64,000 nt of DNA from Desulfovibrio mangrovi (GCF_026230175.1 NZ_CP104208.1:124001-188000); one strand, 5' to 3'; shown: positions 1 through 8,645, counted from the first letter of the stretch. Program-made: numbers and translations. Notes: a model not told the origin generated them from the letters alone.

Positions 1-1542
1 CTGGATGTACAGGGCAGGGCCGCCAAGGCTGCGTTGTCGCTCACCAGAGAGAGGGATTGCAGTGAGATGGACGATGCGCAGCAGGGCATTCGGATGCATT
101 GTCTTCAGCGCTTGCGGGAGGCCAAGGGTAAGGCAGAAGCGATTCTGGATCGGGAGCGCTATGCACGTGCCGAATATGCTGCCTTCAATCCGCTCGGCAG
201 GCTCAAGGATACGATGCACAAGTTTGAGAGTGCAGTGCAGCATGCCACCTTCGGGCGTCGTAACGAACTGCGGAACAGCTTTGGCAAGGTCGTGGAATTG
301 CGTATGCAGTTGTGGAAGTTACGGCAGGACAGGGGGTATGAGCGCGATCCTCAGCCGCAGGGAAATGTGCAGGCTGCAGTAGGCTGGCTTGTGGTGGCGG
401 TGATTCTTGAGACTTTCTTCAACGGCGTTCTCTTCGCCGGCGGCAGTGAAATGGGGTACGTAGGGGGGCTGACGCAGGCCTTGTTCATTTCACTGGTGAA
501 CCTGATCCTTTCGTTTGGAACGGGCTATCTGCTCAAATTGCGCAATGCCCTGAACGGTTGGCGCAGGTACGCGGTAACGGGCGGTCTGCTTTCGATGCAG
601 CAGGCTATCATCGGTCTGGTTAACCTGAGCGCTGCGCACTACAGGTCTGCCGTAGCCGTGCTGGAAAGCTTTGAAAGGGCAAACCGGCAGTTTTTGAGCC
701 GGGTGTTCACCCAGCCTTTTCAACTGGAGTCCTTCGAATCCTTCGTGTTGCTTATCTTCGGTATCATCATAGCCCAGTACCTGCTCTACAAGGGCTACAC
801 CTTTGGCGATGTAGACAAGGAGTTCGGCAAGGTAGGGCGTGAGCTTGCCGAGGCGGAAAAGGACTATGAAGAACTGAAGCTGAACGTGGAGGAAGACATC
901 AAGCTCGCCCGTGCGGATGCCGACCGTGAGGTAGGTAGGGACGTGGGCGACTATTCCCGCATTCTGGGGCTCTACAAATCCAGCCTTGCCATGAGCCGGA
1001 ACATCCGTGAGGAATATGGCCGCATTGCCTCTGAGTGGAATGATGCCCAGAAACTTCTGCTCAGACAGTTCAGACGACTGCTGGGAGGTGCCCCTACGGC
1101 CTGTCCGCTCCCCGGATATTGGGATACCTACAAGGATTTTGCAGAGGGCGAAATGCAGGTGACCTTGGATCTGACCGATGACGAAGCAGTGCTTGCCCGC
1201 ATGGTTGTCCTTGATGATGTGGTCAGCAAGGGGGAGGAGATCAAGCAGATCGTGCATCAGCGCGAATTGGAAGAGTCCCGTAGTCTTGAAGCGTTCTTCA
1301 ACAGCATAGAGCGGAAGAGGGAGAAGGGCGAGGACGGAGCCTCAAAGAATGCAGCCGGTGAACCCGGTGAGGATTCTGCCGGACCAACGGGACCCGGAAG
1401 CCGTTTCGATGCCGAAAACGGTAGCGATGCGGGGGATTCTTCGTCCGCAGAGTATGATGATGCCTCTTCTTTCAGCAGTGACAACGGCAACGGGCCTCAC
1501 GACGACATGGGAGACTATCATGGCCAGGCAGAAAGGATCTAG
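1..1542 (+). CDS. Membrane protein of unknown function, 5' end may lie outside the window
   Basis: The frame is open from the first base, so the true start may lie upstream; a TTG at 34 or an ATG at 67 are internal alternatives. The N-terminal 110 residues are charged and probably coiled. Three hydrophobic segments follow, roughly residues 125-145, 160-180 and 245-265, the last ending near an AQYLLYKGYTF motif. A second charged helical region follows. The last 90 residues are a low-complexity tail rich in Glu, Gly, Ser and Asp. No family was recognised. The stop overlaps the start of the next gene by 23 bases, so the two are probably translated together. The layout suggests an inner-membrane scaffold working with the VWA-like protein, but this is inference. 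Confidence 0.7.
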   Translation: MDVQGRAAKAALSLTRERDCSEMDDAQQGIRMHCLQRLREAKGKAEAILDRERYARAEYAAFNPLGRLKDTMHKFESAVQHATFGRRNELRNSFGKVVELRMQLWKLRQDRGYERDPQPQGNVQAAVGWLVVAVILETFFNGVLFAGGSEMGYVGGLTQALFISLVNLILSFGTGYLLKLRNALNGWRRYAVTGGLLSMQQAIIGLVNLSAAHYRSAVAVLESFERANRQFLSRVFTQPFQLESFESFVLLIFGIIIAQYLLYKGYTFGDVDKEFGKVGRELAEAEKDYEELKLNVEEDIKLARADADREVGRDVGDYSRILGLYKSSLAMSRNIREEYGRIASEWNDAQKLLLRQFRRLLGGAPTACPLPGYWDTYKDFAEGEMQVTLDLTDDEAVLARMVVLDDVVSKGEEIKQIVHQRELEESRSLEAFFNSIERKREKGEDGASKNAAGEPGEDSAGPTGPGSRFDAENGSDAGDSSSAEYDDASSFSSDNGNGPHDDMGDYHGQAERI

Positions 1543-2377
1543 CACCGGATTGAAGAGCTTGCTGAAGCGGGAAGGCCGTAAACAGCAATCTTTTCCGCAT
1601 CGTTATGAAGACAGAAGGCGTGGCGACTCCAGAGGCAGGAAGCCGGAACGCACCGGCAGCCTGAAAGGGCTTCCTGTTGTGGCTGCCGCATTGGTTCTCA
1701 TGGTTGCTCTTGGCGTTATATGGAGAGAAGTCACGGCCGCGCCGAAGACGCTTGCCTACCATCTTGTGTTGCTGCTTGACCGTTCCGACCCATTGACTGA
1801 GACACAGCAGCAGGAATTGCGCAGCATTATGCAATCTGTGGAGTGGGGCACGCCGGACGGCGGCAAGGTTTCGGTCTTTTATCTGGATAATATGTCCGGT
1901 TCGTATCTGGAACCTGTGGCGAGTGCCGTTGCCCCGCCGCGCCATCAAGGGAATTTGTTTGGAAACGAGCGGATTGCCGAGCAGCGTTTCAGGCGGGATT
2001 TTCTGCCGGTGATTTCGGATGCCGTCATGGACGTGCAGAATGCCACGGACGTGAAAGGAACCGCCATTGCCGAAATCGTTGCCAAGATCTGCAGGCGGCC
2101 AGACTTCTCGGACGCGGTTGCCCGTCGCAAGATATTGATCTTCTCGGACATGTTGCAGAATTCCGGCTTGTGCAGCGAGCACGCAAGGGAGCAGGAGCGC
2201 AAATGCACCCCGGGTAAAATCGGCAGGGCGTTGCCGGATTTGAAGGATGTGGAGGTGGATATGCTCTATCTGCGGCGGGATGCCTACAAGAAGCTGCAGA
2301 CCCGCGAGCATGAAGGTATGTGGATAACCCTGCTGCAGAATGCGGACGCCCGTGTCCGACTGGATGACGTCTATTGA
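1520..2377 (+). CDS. Membrane-anchored VWA-like protein of unknown function
   Basis: A 285-residue protein. The ATG at 1520 is preferred over more upstream in-frame starts because those lie deep inside the preceding gene. The first 45 residues are strongly basic, then one hydrophobic segment (about residues 50-70) would anchor it in the inner membrane. The rest begins with a hydrophobic strand ending in LLLDRSDP, which resembles the DxS metal-site start of von Willebrand A domains. A later strand, KILIFSDMLQNS, fits the second conserved Asp strand of that fold. Assignment to the VWA fold is by pattern only. It overlaps the upstream membrane-protein gene and probably forms a unit with it. Confidence 0.7.
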   Translation: MARQKGSSTGLKSLLKREGRKQQSFPHRYEDRRRGDSRGRKPERTGSLKGLPVVAAALVLMVALGVIWREVTAAPKTLAYHLVLLLDRSDPLTETQQQELRSIMQSVEWGTPDGGKVSVFYLDNMSGSYLEPVASAVAPPRHQGNLFGNERIAEQRFRRDFLPVISDAVMDVQNATDVKGTAIAEIVAKICRRPDFSDAVARRKILIFSDMLQNSGLCSEHAREQERKCTPGKIGRALPDLKDVEVDMLYLRRDAYKKLQTREHEGMWITLLQNADARVRLDDVY

Positions 2378-2504
2378 TCGTGGAACTATGTGACGTGGTC
2401 TTTTGACGGGGGCGGTTGCCGTTCAGACTGCCTGTCTTGCGTATGGGATCTGGCTGACAGTTCACATCAGCTCCGGCTTGAATGATGCAACGATAAGAAA
2501 TGAT

Positions 2505-2547
2505 AAGCCCCGGCTTCTTCCTGGCATGGAGGAGGCCGGGGCTTTGC
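2505..2547. terminator. Bidirectional rho-independent terminator
   Basis: Inverted arms AAGCCCCGGC and GCCGGGGCTT flank an imperfect inner stem. It lies between the convergent VWA-like gene and cmk and can serve both strands. Confidence 0.75.
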
Positions 2548-2565
2548 TTGCGTTTTGCGAGACGG

Positions 2566-3237
2566 TTAGGCGTTTGCCTTCACGTGGCGCATGATTTCGT
2601 TGAACACGCCGTCAATGTCCAGCGTCGTCGTGTCCACGATGACGGCATCTTCAGCGGGCTTCAGGGGGGCTATGGCCCGGTTGCGGTCCTGATCGTCGCG
2701 CTGGCGGATCTGTTCCGTCAGTGCCTCCAGATCGGGCGTTTCGCCCATGGCTACCAACTGGTCGAAGCGCCTGCGGGCGCGTTCCTGCGGTGAGGCATCA
2801 AGGAATATCTTGCAGCGGGCTTCAGGGAATACCACCGTGCCCATGTCGCGGCCTTCTGCCACCAGCGGGGTTGCTGCGCCCATGGCCTGCTGCGCGGCTT
2901 TCAGTGCAGTGCGTACGGCAGGCAGCTTGGCCACGATGGAGGCAAGCATGCCCACTTCCTCTGTGCGGATTTCCTGTCCTACCGGTGTGCCGTTGACGGA
3001 TAGAACCGTGTCTGCACCGCTGCCGGAAAGCGAGAACGAGAAAGCGGCAAGCCGTGCGGTAAGCTCAGCTTCGCTGAGGGAAGCGGCGTCCGCGCCGAGC
3101 TTCCAGCCCAGTGTGCGGAACATGGCGCCGGTATCCAGATAGGCGATGCCCAGAGCCTGTGCCGTACGTTTTGCCAGTGTGGTTTTGCCCACGCCTGCGG
3201 GACCGTCCAGCGTGACGATGTTCCGCTTAGCGGTCAT
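2566..3237 (-). CDS. cmk: Cytidylate kinase
   Basis: A 223-residue protein that phosphorylates CMP and dCMP with ATP in the cytoplasm, feeding pyrimidine nucleotide pools. It begins MTAKRNIVTLDGPAGVGKTT, giving the P-loop GPAGVGKT near residues 11-18. It also has the LDTGAMFRTLGW segment, the VAEGRDMGTVVFPEA segment and the ARRRFDQL region typical of the family, and the length is normal for bacterial Cmk. The ATG at 3237 is chosen because it starts right before the P-loop strand. It overlaps the hisC stop by 11 bases, so hisC and cmk are co-transcribed and translationally coupled. The identification is secure. Confidence 0.95.
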   Translation of the reverse strand: MTAKRNIVTLDGPAGVGKTTLAKRTAQALGIAYLDTGAMFRTLGWKLGADAASLSEAELTARLAAFSFSLSGSGADTVLSVNGTPVGQEIRTEEVGMLASIVAKLPAVRTALKAAQQAMGAATPLVAEGRDMGTVVFPEARCKIFLDASPQERARRRFDQLVAMGETPDLEALTEQIRQRDDQDRNRAIAPLKPAEDAVIVDTTTLDIDGVFNEIMRHVKANA

Positions 3238-4351
3238 GCAGAATCTCCTTGAAGGCGTTGATGAACACCTTGTTTTCGTGCGCATTGCCCACGGTCACGC
3301 GCATGTGGCGCGGCAGGCCGTATCCCTTGTTCAGCGGGCGCAGAATGATGCCCCGGCGCAGGAGCTGCTCGTGCAGTTCGGTACCGTCAATGGGGGCCTC
3401 AAACATGATGAAGTTGGCTTTGGAAGGAAATACGGTGCAGCCCAGTGCGGCCAGTTCCCTGTTCAGATAGTCGCGGCCTTCTGCGGTGACACGGAGGGTC
3501 TCGTTGTAGAAGACCGTGTCGTCAAGGGCGGCCATGCCTGCATGTTCGGCGAGAATGTTCACGCTGAACGGCGGGCGGATGCGCTTGAGATAGTCCGCGA
3601 GTTCCGGCTGCATGGCCCCGAAGCCGAGGCGCAGGCCCGCAAGCCCCATGCTTTTGGAAAAGGTGCGCAGCACGCATACGTTGGGGAAGTCCGCAAGGCG
3701 CGGCAGCATGGAATAGGCATCCTTGTTGCCGGTGAAGTCCATGTAGGCTTCGTCCACAACCAGCAGGCACTGTTCGGGAAGACGCTTGGCAAGGGCCATG
3801 ATCTCTTCCACGGGCGGGGTGTAGCCGGAAGGGTTGTCGGGCGTTGTCACGAAGACGATGGCCGTGTTTTCGTCCGTCAGCGAGACAAGGGCGTCCCAGT
3901 TGAAGGAAAAGTCGTTGTTCAGCGGCGTCTGGCGCAATTCCACGCCGCACAGGCGGGCCAGCACGGTGTACATGGAGAAGCAGGGATCAAACGCTACGAT
4001 GTTATCTATGCCGGGGCGCGCCTTGGCGCGGATGAGCAGGTCAATAACCTCGTCCGAGCCGTTGCCAGTGACGATGCATTCTGCGGGCAGGCCGAATAAA
4101 TCGGCAATTTTCTTTGCCAGACGAGGATTGCCGGACTGGGCGTAGCGGAATACGTGATCGGCATGGGAGCGGATGACCTGCTGAACCAGAGGAGAAGTGC
4201 CAAGCGGATTTTCGTTGCTGGCGAGCTTGACGACCGTATCGAGGCCGTAGCGTTCCTTGATTTCCTGGATGGAAAGTCCCGCCGAATAGGGGGAGAAGTC
4301 CATCACTTCGGGCCGCACCTGCGAGGTTGCGCGGCAACGTTGGGAGGTCAT
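3227..4351 (-). CDS. hisC: Histidinol-phosphate aminotransferase
   Basis: A 374-residue PLP-dependent fold type I aminotransferase that converts imidazole acetol phosphate to histidinol phosphate using glutamate. Visible marks are the LASNENPLG substrate-pocket motif, TGNGSDEVIDLL, the PDNPSG motif, VVDEAYMDF carrying the PLP-contacting Asp and Tyr, and RTFSKSMGLAGLRLGFG with the PLP lysine (SFSK-type). The start at 4351 has an AAGGAG site about 9 bases upstream and sits just before the conserved N-terminal region. It is first in a two-gene unit with cmk. Related aromatic aminotransferases share the fold, but the motif set fits HisC well. Confidence 0.93.
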   Translation of the reverse strand: MTSQRCRATSQVRPEVMDFSPYSAGLSIQEIKERYGLDTVVKLASNENPLGTSPLVQQVIRSHADHVFRYAQSGNPRLAKKIADLFGLPAECIVTGNGSDEVIDLLIRAKARPGIDNIVAFDPCFSMYTVLARLCGVELRQTPLNNDFSFNWDALVSLTDENTAIVFVTTPDNPSGYTPPVEEIMALAKRLPEQCLLVVDEAYMDFTGNKDAYSMLPRLADFPNVCVLRTFSKSMGLAGLRLGFGAMQPELADYLKRIRPPFSVNILAEHAGMAALDDTVFYNETLRVTAEGRDYLNRELAALGCTVFPSKANFIMFEAPIDGTELHEQLLRRGIILRPLNKGYGLPRHMRVTVGNAHENKVFINAFKEILHDR

Positions 4352-4394
4352 GCGATGCTCCTTGCGCTGATGATGTGGTATCGCCGTGAAAAAA

Positions 4395-4416
4395 GGGCGA
4401 TCCTTTCGGACCGCCC
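4395..4416 (-). terminator. Rho-independent terminator after the universal stress gene
   Basis: Read on the minus strand, the stem GGGCGGTCC-GAAA-GGATCGCCC is followed by six T residues. It separates the stress-protein gene from hisC, so hisC probably has its own promoter in the short gap. Confidence 0.8.
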
Positions 4417-4513
4417 ATGAATAGACTACGAGGGGGGCTGTGCGCAAGCGGACAATGCGGTTGCGTAAGGCCGGTTGTCCCTACGCGGCATTTCCGTCAG
4501 GCTGCCGGAGCAC

Positions 4514-4960
4514 TTACAGTGCCGGAGGACGCACGGTGAGCACGGGGATGTTCGCGCCCTTAACCACCTTTTCCGCAACGGAACCGAAGAGGATGCGGTC
4601 AATGCCCTTGCGGCCATGGGTGCCCATGATGATCATGTCCACGTTTTCCTGTTCGGCAGTGGCCAGAATTTCTTCCGCGGCATAGCCGGTGACAACCTTG
4701 CCGGAAGCCTGCAGTCCGCCGAAGTTTTCGGCAAGGAACGCGTCCATGGACTTTTCGGCGCCGGATACGATTTCGCCCACAAAGCTTTCTATGGAGTTCG
4801 GGGGAACGTGGAAGCCCACATACTGACTCAGGGAGGGCGCTGCGTACACAACTACCAGCGCGGCATCCAGCTTGGTTGCAAGGAGCTTTGCGTAGTCAGC
4901 TATGTACTTGCTGTGGTCAGAGAAATCGACAGCGACGAGGATCTTGTTGATGGCAGTCAT
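4514..4960 (-). CDS. Universal stress protein, UspA family
   Basis: A 148-residue single-domain Usp with the Rossmann-like alpha/beta fold. It starts MTAINKILVAVDFSDHSKY, with the nucleotide-binding first-strand Asp. Near the C-terminus it carries GTHGRKGIDRILFGSVAEKVV, matching the G-2x-G-9x-G(S/T) ATP-binding pattern, so it probably belongs to the ATP-binding subgroup. The start at 4960 has AGGAGG seven bases upstream. It stands alone, between its own terminator and a divergent gene. The precise stress it answers cannot be read from the sequence. Confidence 0.92.
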   Translation of the reverse strand: MTAINKILVAVDFSDHSKYIADYAKLLATKLDAALVVVYAAPSLSQYVGFHVPPNSIESFVGEIVSGAEKSMDAFLAENFGGLQASGKVVTGYAAEEILATAEQENVDMIIMGTHGRKGIDRILFGSVAEKVVKGANIPVLTVRPPAL

Positions 4961-5181
4961 ATTGGCCTCCTGTGGCTATATTGCATGCACAGTCCGCATT
5001 GCGCGGTATTCATTCTAATCTTACTTAATCTATACACATTTCACGGCGCATAGACAAGGAAAAGGTTGTGAAGTAGGTTTAAGCCCAGAGACGGGCATCT
5101 TTTTCCCCGTGCGGCAGAAAATGCCCCGTGTGTTTTTTGATTATTTCATTAAAATCAATGCATTGAAGTTTTTATAAGGGT

Positions 5182-5197
5182 TGGCAGGCTTCTTGCT
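5182..5197 (+). promoter_or_regulatory. Sigma-54 promoter
   Basis: TGGCAG, five bases, then TTGCT. The GG and GC dinucleotides are 12 bases apart, as required for the -24/-12 class. It lies about 35 bases upstream of the ATG at 5232 and predicts transcription from about 5208. Confidence 0.7.
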
Positions 5198-5231
5198 CAA
5201 TCTGGTCAAAACCCTAAAAAGGGGTGCGCCG

Positions 5232-5729
5232 ATGAAGATTCGTTCAGAACAGGTAGATGCACTTCAGCAACAGGAAGAACTCCGCAAGCGGTCCAAGACG
5301 ACCGGCGAGGGGTTCGGTGATCTGTTTGCCGAGGAGCTGGGGCGTCAGGATGAGGCCTCGAAAACACAGGCAACCGTGCCTCCTGTGGGAGCGCGGGCCA
5401 TGGTTCTGGATCCGTTGCTGATGGCGAACCCGGTGGAAGAGGCCGGAGCGGTTGAGGGTACGGGAACGGAGGCTGCCGCGCTTGTCGGCCAGCTGGATGG
5501 CATGCTGGACAAGTGGGAATTGTATTCCCGCCAGATCGGTGCCGCCGGTGCTCCTGACCTGAAGGGCGCGTATGGAACGCTGGAAAGCATTTCCGGCGAA
5601 CTGTCGCAGCTCAAGGAGCAGAACCCGGAACTTTCCGCACGCTATCCCGATCTGGGATCCGTGGTGAATGAACTTGAGGTGATGTCGTTCACCGAAAGGT
5701 TCAAAATCAACAGGGGCGACTACGTGTAG
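5232..5729 (+). CDS. Small hypothetical protein behind a sigma-54 promoter
   Basis: A 165-residue soluble protein with no signal peptide or membrane segment. The ATG at 5232 is preferred because AAAAAGGGG lies just upstream, and because a longer reading would start inside the sigma-54 promoter. The N-terminal 60 residues are charged and rich in Gln, Glu, Lys and Arg (MKIRSEQVDALQQQEELRKR). A middle Ala/Gly/Val-rich linker is followed by a helical C-terminal region with WELYSRQIGAAG and LSQLKEQNPELSARYPDLGSVVNELEVM. The family was not recognised. Sigma-54 control is common for flagellar genes in Desulfovibrio, and the small helical form would suit a flagellar accessory protein or chaperone, but that is only inference. 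Confidence 0.75.
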   Translation: MKIRSEQVDALQQQEELRKRSKTTGEGFGDLFAEELGRQDEASKTQATVPPVGARAMVLDPLLMANPVEEAGAVEGTGTEAAALVGQLDGMLDKWELYSRQIGAAGAPDLKGAYGTLESISGELSQLKEQNPELSARYPDLGSVVNELEVMSFTERFKINRGDYV

Positions 5730-5768
5730 TAGCTGCTCCGGAGTCGGCAGGCTTGCCCTGTCCGAAAT

Positions 5769-5797
5769 GAAAAGGGACGGATTATTTCCGTCCCTTT
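5769..5797. terminator. Bidirectional rho-independent terminator
   Basis: AAAGGGACGGA and TCCGTCCCTTT arms with a four-base loop and T runs on both strands, between the convergent small gene and pncC. Confidence 0.85.
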
Positions 5798-5804
5798 TTC
5801 TATG

Positions 5805-6293
5805 TCATTGCGCTTCAATCAGGGTGGTCAGTTCCTGCACGGCGGCTGCGACTGTCTGTAGCCGTACGGCATCGCGATTGCCGGAAAACACAAAGCGGCG
5901 CACGGCAAGGGCCTCGCCCGCACAGGCAGCCAGCCATACTGTGCCCACAGGCTTTTCCGGTGTGCCTCCGGAGGGGCCGGCAATGCCTGATACGGCAACG
6001 GCACAGTCCACGCCGAGCACGCGGGTTGCTCCGCGCACCATGGCCTCCACGGTTTCACCGCTCACGGCACCGTGGGTCACAAGGGTATCATGCGGCACAC
6101 CAAGCACCTGCTCCTTGATTTCGTTGGCATAGGCCACCACGCCGCCGGCAAACCAGCCTGAAGAACCGGAAACGTCGGTGAGTGCGGCGGCGATGAGGCC
6201 GCCCGTGCATGATTCGGCCGTGCCGAGCAGCATGCCCCGTTTTCTGAGCATATCCCCAAGATTGAGGATGGATGGGTGCAGGTCTTTCATCAT
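5805..6293 (-). CDS. pncC: Nicotinamide-nucleotide amidase, CinA C-terminal family
   Basis: A 162-residue stand-alone CinA C-terminal domain. The family hydrolyses nicotinamide mononucleotide to nicotinic acid mononucleotide and ammonia in NAD recycling. The diagnostic motif TAESCTGGLIAAALTDVSGS is at residues 25-44, with the catalytic Ser region, followed by GGVVAYANEIK and VAVSGIAGPSGGTPEKPVGTVW. The start at 6293 has AAGGAG nine bases upstream; a second ATG follows at once. The N-terminal MoCF-like domain found in full CinA is absent, as in E. coli PncC. It appears to be transcribed alone, divergent from the next gene. Confidence 0.93.
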   Translation of the reverse strand: MMKDLHPSILNLGDMLRKRGMLLGTAESCTGGLIAAALTDVSGSSGWFAGGVVAYANEIKEQVLGVPHDTLVTHGAVSGETVEAMVRGATRVLGVDCAVAVSGIAGPSGGTPEKPVGTVWLAACAGEALAVRRFVFSGNRDAVRLQTVAAAVQELTTLIEAQ

Positions 6294-6474
6294 GATATTT
6301 CTCCTTTGCAGGGGCTGTCTTCGTTTGTGTCGTGCCGCAAGGCAGAGGCACGTGCAGGCTTTCATATTGCCACCACGGAGGTCTGCTTGCAATGGCAGCG
6401 TTGTATGTATACTGTCACCGGATGGAAAAAGGGCGGACGATACGCGGCGCTGATGCCGGACTGGAAGTGAGGGC

Positions 6475-7374
6475 ATGGTGAAGCAGGAATCTTTTACTTC
6501 CTTGCTGCATGACGAGGTCATGTCGGAGATGGCGGACAATTTTTTCAGTGCCCGCAAAGCCATTGATGACGAGATTGACCTGTTTGAAGCCAAGGAGGCG
6601 GACGTTGCGCTGGCCGGGCAGCGCGCCCTGTGCAGTTGTGCCTTGCTGTATGCCCTGTTGCAGGGAGAGGAGGGGGCGCAGGCCCTTTTCGATGCCATTG
6701 GGGTGGACGTTGCCTCTTATGGTTTGCACTTCAAGGTTCGCAATGTCGAGCCTTGCCTTTTTCTGCGTCTTCCGTGGGGCATTACCCGCAAGAGGCGCTT
6801 TGCCGGACTGCTGGTGCGTGTATACCAGCATGTCTACAGCGCTTTTGACCGGTATCTGAACGGCAGCGGCTATACCAGCTACCATGCCGTGCAGACGTAT
6901 GCCTTGCCCGAGACAAAGGGCTCTGGTCAGGAGAACGGTGCATCGTCCTTTGACAAGATGAGCGGCATGATGGGTAAGGTGCGCAGCCGTACCGTCGGCT
7001 GGAAACGATACATCGCATGGTGCGACGAGATTAATGCCCGCATAGAAGAAGTGAACCTGAACCAGCCGCCCTCGCAGGTGCTGGGGATGGCGCGCTCCAT
7101 GGATGTTGTCGGACTCGCGCAGGAGAAGGCTTCCGGCGGCGGTGTGGACGGCCTTGTGGCTTCCATGGACAGGACGCTCTGTCTGCGTCCCATTGCCTGC
7201 CATCTTGCCGGGGTAGGGTCGCTTCCCGCGTTGCCTGATCCGGAAGAAGTGGAATCCGCCATCAGACAATTTGCCATGTCCTTTTATACGCGGGAACATC
7301 ACGCCGTGGATAAAACCATTGCAGATCTGGAACGGGCGCTGGATTGCATGCTGAATCCCGATGCTTGTAGTTAA
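6475..7374 (+). CDS. Conserved-looking hypothetical protein
   Basis: A 299-residue soluble protein with no signal peptide or transmembrane segment and no recognised motif. The N-terminal half is helical and acidic (MSEMADNFFSARKAIDDEIDLFEAKEADVAL). It is followed by a small globular part with FLRLPWGITRKRRFAGLLVRV. A Gly/Ser-rich linker near residues 145-155 leads to a C-terminal helical part. Codon use matches the neighbours and a GAGGG site precedes the ATG at 6475, so it is very likely a real gene. No function can be assigned. The following gene starts 65 bases later on the same strand and may share its promoter. Confidence 0.75.
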   Translation: MVKQESFTSLLHDEVMSEMADNFFSARKAIDDEIDLFEAKEADVALAGQRALCSCALLYALLQGEEGAQALFDAIGVDVASYGLHFKVRNVEPCLFLRLPWGITRKRRFAGLLVRVYQHVYSAFDRYLNGSGYTSYHAVQTYALPETKGSGQENGASSFDKMSGMMGKVRSRTVGWKRYIAWCDEINARIEEVNLNQPPSQVLGMARSMDVVGLAQEKASGGGVDGLVASMDRTLCLRPIACHLAGVGSLPALPDPEEVESAIRQFAMSFYTREHHAVDKTIADLERALDCMLNPDACS

Positions 7375-7438
7375 CCCTACAGTCTTTTGCTAATCTGCCG
7401 ATATGATACGGAAGAACGCCAACACTCAGGAGACGGTC

Positions 7439-8617
7439 ATGTTTCTTCGCAATGCCTTACGCGGTCACGCCGTAGCCATATTGCTGAGTTCCGTATTGCT
7501 GTATCTCTTTGCCGCAGTTCTGCCTGCCGCGGCAGAACCGCCCATGAAGGTCATCTACGGATTCGACCGCGAATATCCGCCGTTCAGCTTTGAAGAGGCT
7601 GCAGGCAAGCCCGCGGGATTCGATGTGGATCTCATCCAGGCCGTATTGCAGGACGAGAATGTGCGGCTCATCATGCGTCCACTCACATGGGATCAGGTGC
7701 AGGTCGAGCTTTCCGCAGGCAATATTCAAGTCTCGTCGGGCATGGCCGTTACCAAGCAGCGACAGCTTCTTTACAAGTTTGCCGACAAGCCCAGCATGCC
7801 TCTGCAGATCAAGCTGTTCACCAAGCCTGCTGCGCGCGTGGGCAACGTGACCATGCTTCGAGGACAGACGGTGTCCGTTGAGAAAGGTTCATACCAGCAG
7901 CGCGTGCTGGAAGAGTTCGGCGGCCTGAACATCAAGCTTTACAAGAGCAAGACGGAAGCTCTCAAGGCGTTGTACAACGACGAGGTCGTTGCCTACGGCG
8001 GGCCTACCCAGACTGCCTACTATCTCATCGACCGCCTTAAACTGGGTACCATTACGGCTGTGGGGACGCCTTTGGTTGTTTCCGATACCTATTTTGCGGT
8101 CAACCGCGATCAGGACAAGCTGCTTGCCATGATCAACCGGGGCATGCTGCGTGTTATCCAGAGCGGTGAATATGACCGTATCTATCGCAAATGGTTCGTG
8201 CCCACCCTGTATCCTGAAGAATACTCCGCCCTGTATACGGCGGCGCGGAACGCGGCCATCAATGCCTATGCTCCGTATTCGCGTTACCCGGTCGGTGCAG
8301 CCGTGATGACCCGTTCCGGCAGGATCGTAACCGGCTGCAACGTGGAGAATGCGCTCATGAGCGAAACGCAGACCGCGCTGCGCACAGCCATATTGAAGGC
8401 TGTTTCCGAGGGGGAATACGAATTCCGCGCGGCGGTAGCCGTAGCTCCGGACGGGAGCGTGCAAGCTCCTTCCGCAGCGGACAGGCAGTTCCTCTTCGAG
8501 TTTGGCCGCGGGGTGCTGTGTGCCGTGCAGCCGGAGAAGGGCAGGGTTGAACTGAAGATGGTCTCGGAGCTCCTGCCGTATCCGTATGAAAACAGGCCCG
8601 AATCCTACCAGTATTAG
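7439..8617 (+). CDS. Secreted solute-binding protein family 3 fused to a zinc-less cytidine deaminase domain
   Basis: A 392-residue protein. The ATG at 7439 is chosen for its AGGAGA site five bases upstream. Residues 1-32 form a clear signal peptide ending AAAE. Residues 36-255 are a family 3 periplasmic binding domain: YGFDREYPPFSFEE, GFDVDLIQAVL, VSVEKGSYQQRVLEEF, and the usual ending GEYDRIYRKW. Residues 262-384 align without gaps over long stretches to cytidine deaminase: NAYAPYSRYPVGAAV, GCNVENA, LRTAILKAVSEG and a final ELLPYPY. The zinc cysteine is Thr312, the proton-shuttling Glu is Leu314, and the two PCxxC cysteines are Ser345 and Asp348. The ribose-contacting Asn and Glu of NVEN remain. 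It therefore cannot be a zinc deaminase; binding of nucleosides in the periplasm is inference. No transporter permease gene adjoins it. Confidence 0.88.
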   Translation: MFLRNALRGHAVAILLSSVLLYLFAAVLPAAAEPPMKVIYGFDREYPPFSFEEAAGKPAGFDVDLIQAVLQDENVRLIMRPLTWDQVQVELSAGNIQVSSGMAVTKQRQLLYKFADKPSMPLQIKLFTKPAARVGNVTMLRGQTVSVEKGSYQQRVLEEFGGLNIKLYKSKTEALKALYNDEVVAYGGPTQTAYYLIDRLKLGTITAVGTPLVVSDTYFAVNRDQDKLLAMINRGMLRVIQSGEYDRIYRKWFVPTLYPEEYSALYTAARNAAINAYAPYSRYPVGAAVMTRSGRIVTGCNVENALMSETQTALRTAILKAVSEGEYEFRAAVAVAPDGSVQAPSAADRQFLFEFGRGVLCAVQPEKGRVELKMVSELLPYPYENRPESYQY

Positions 8618-8645
8618 CAGGTTGCATGAACGCAATCATTCAAAA

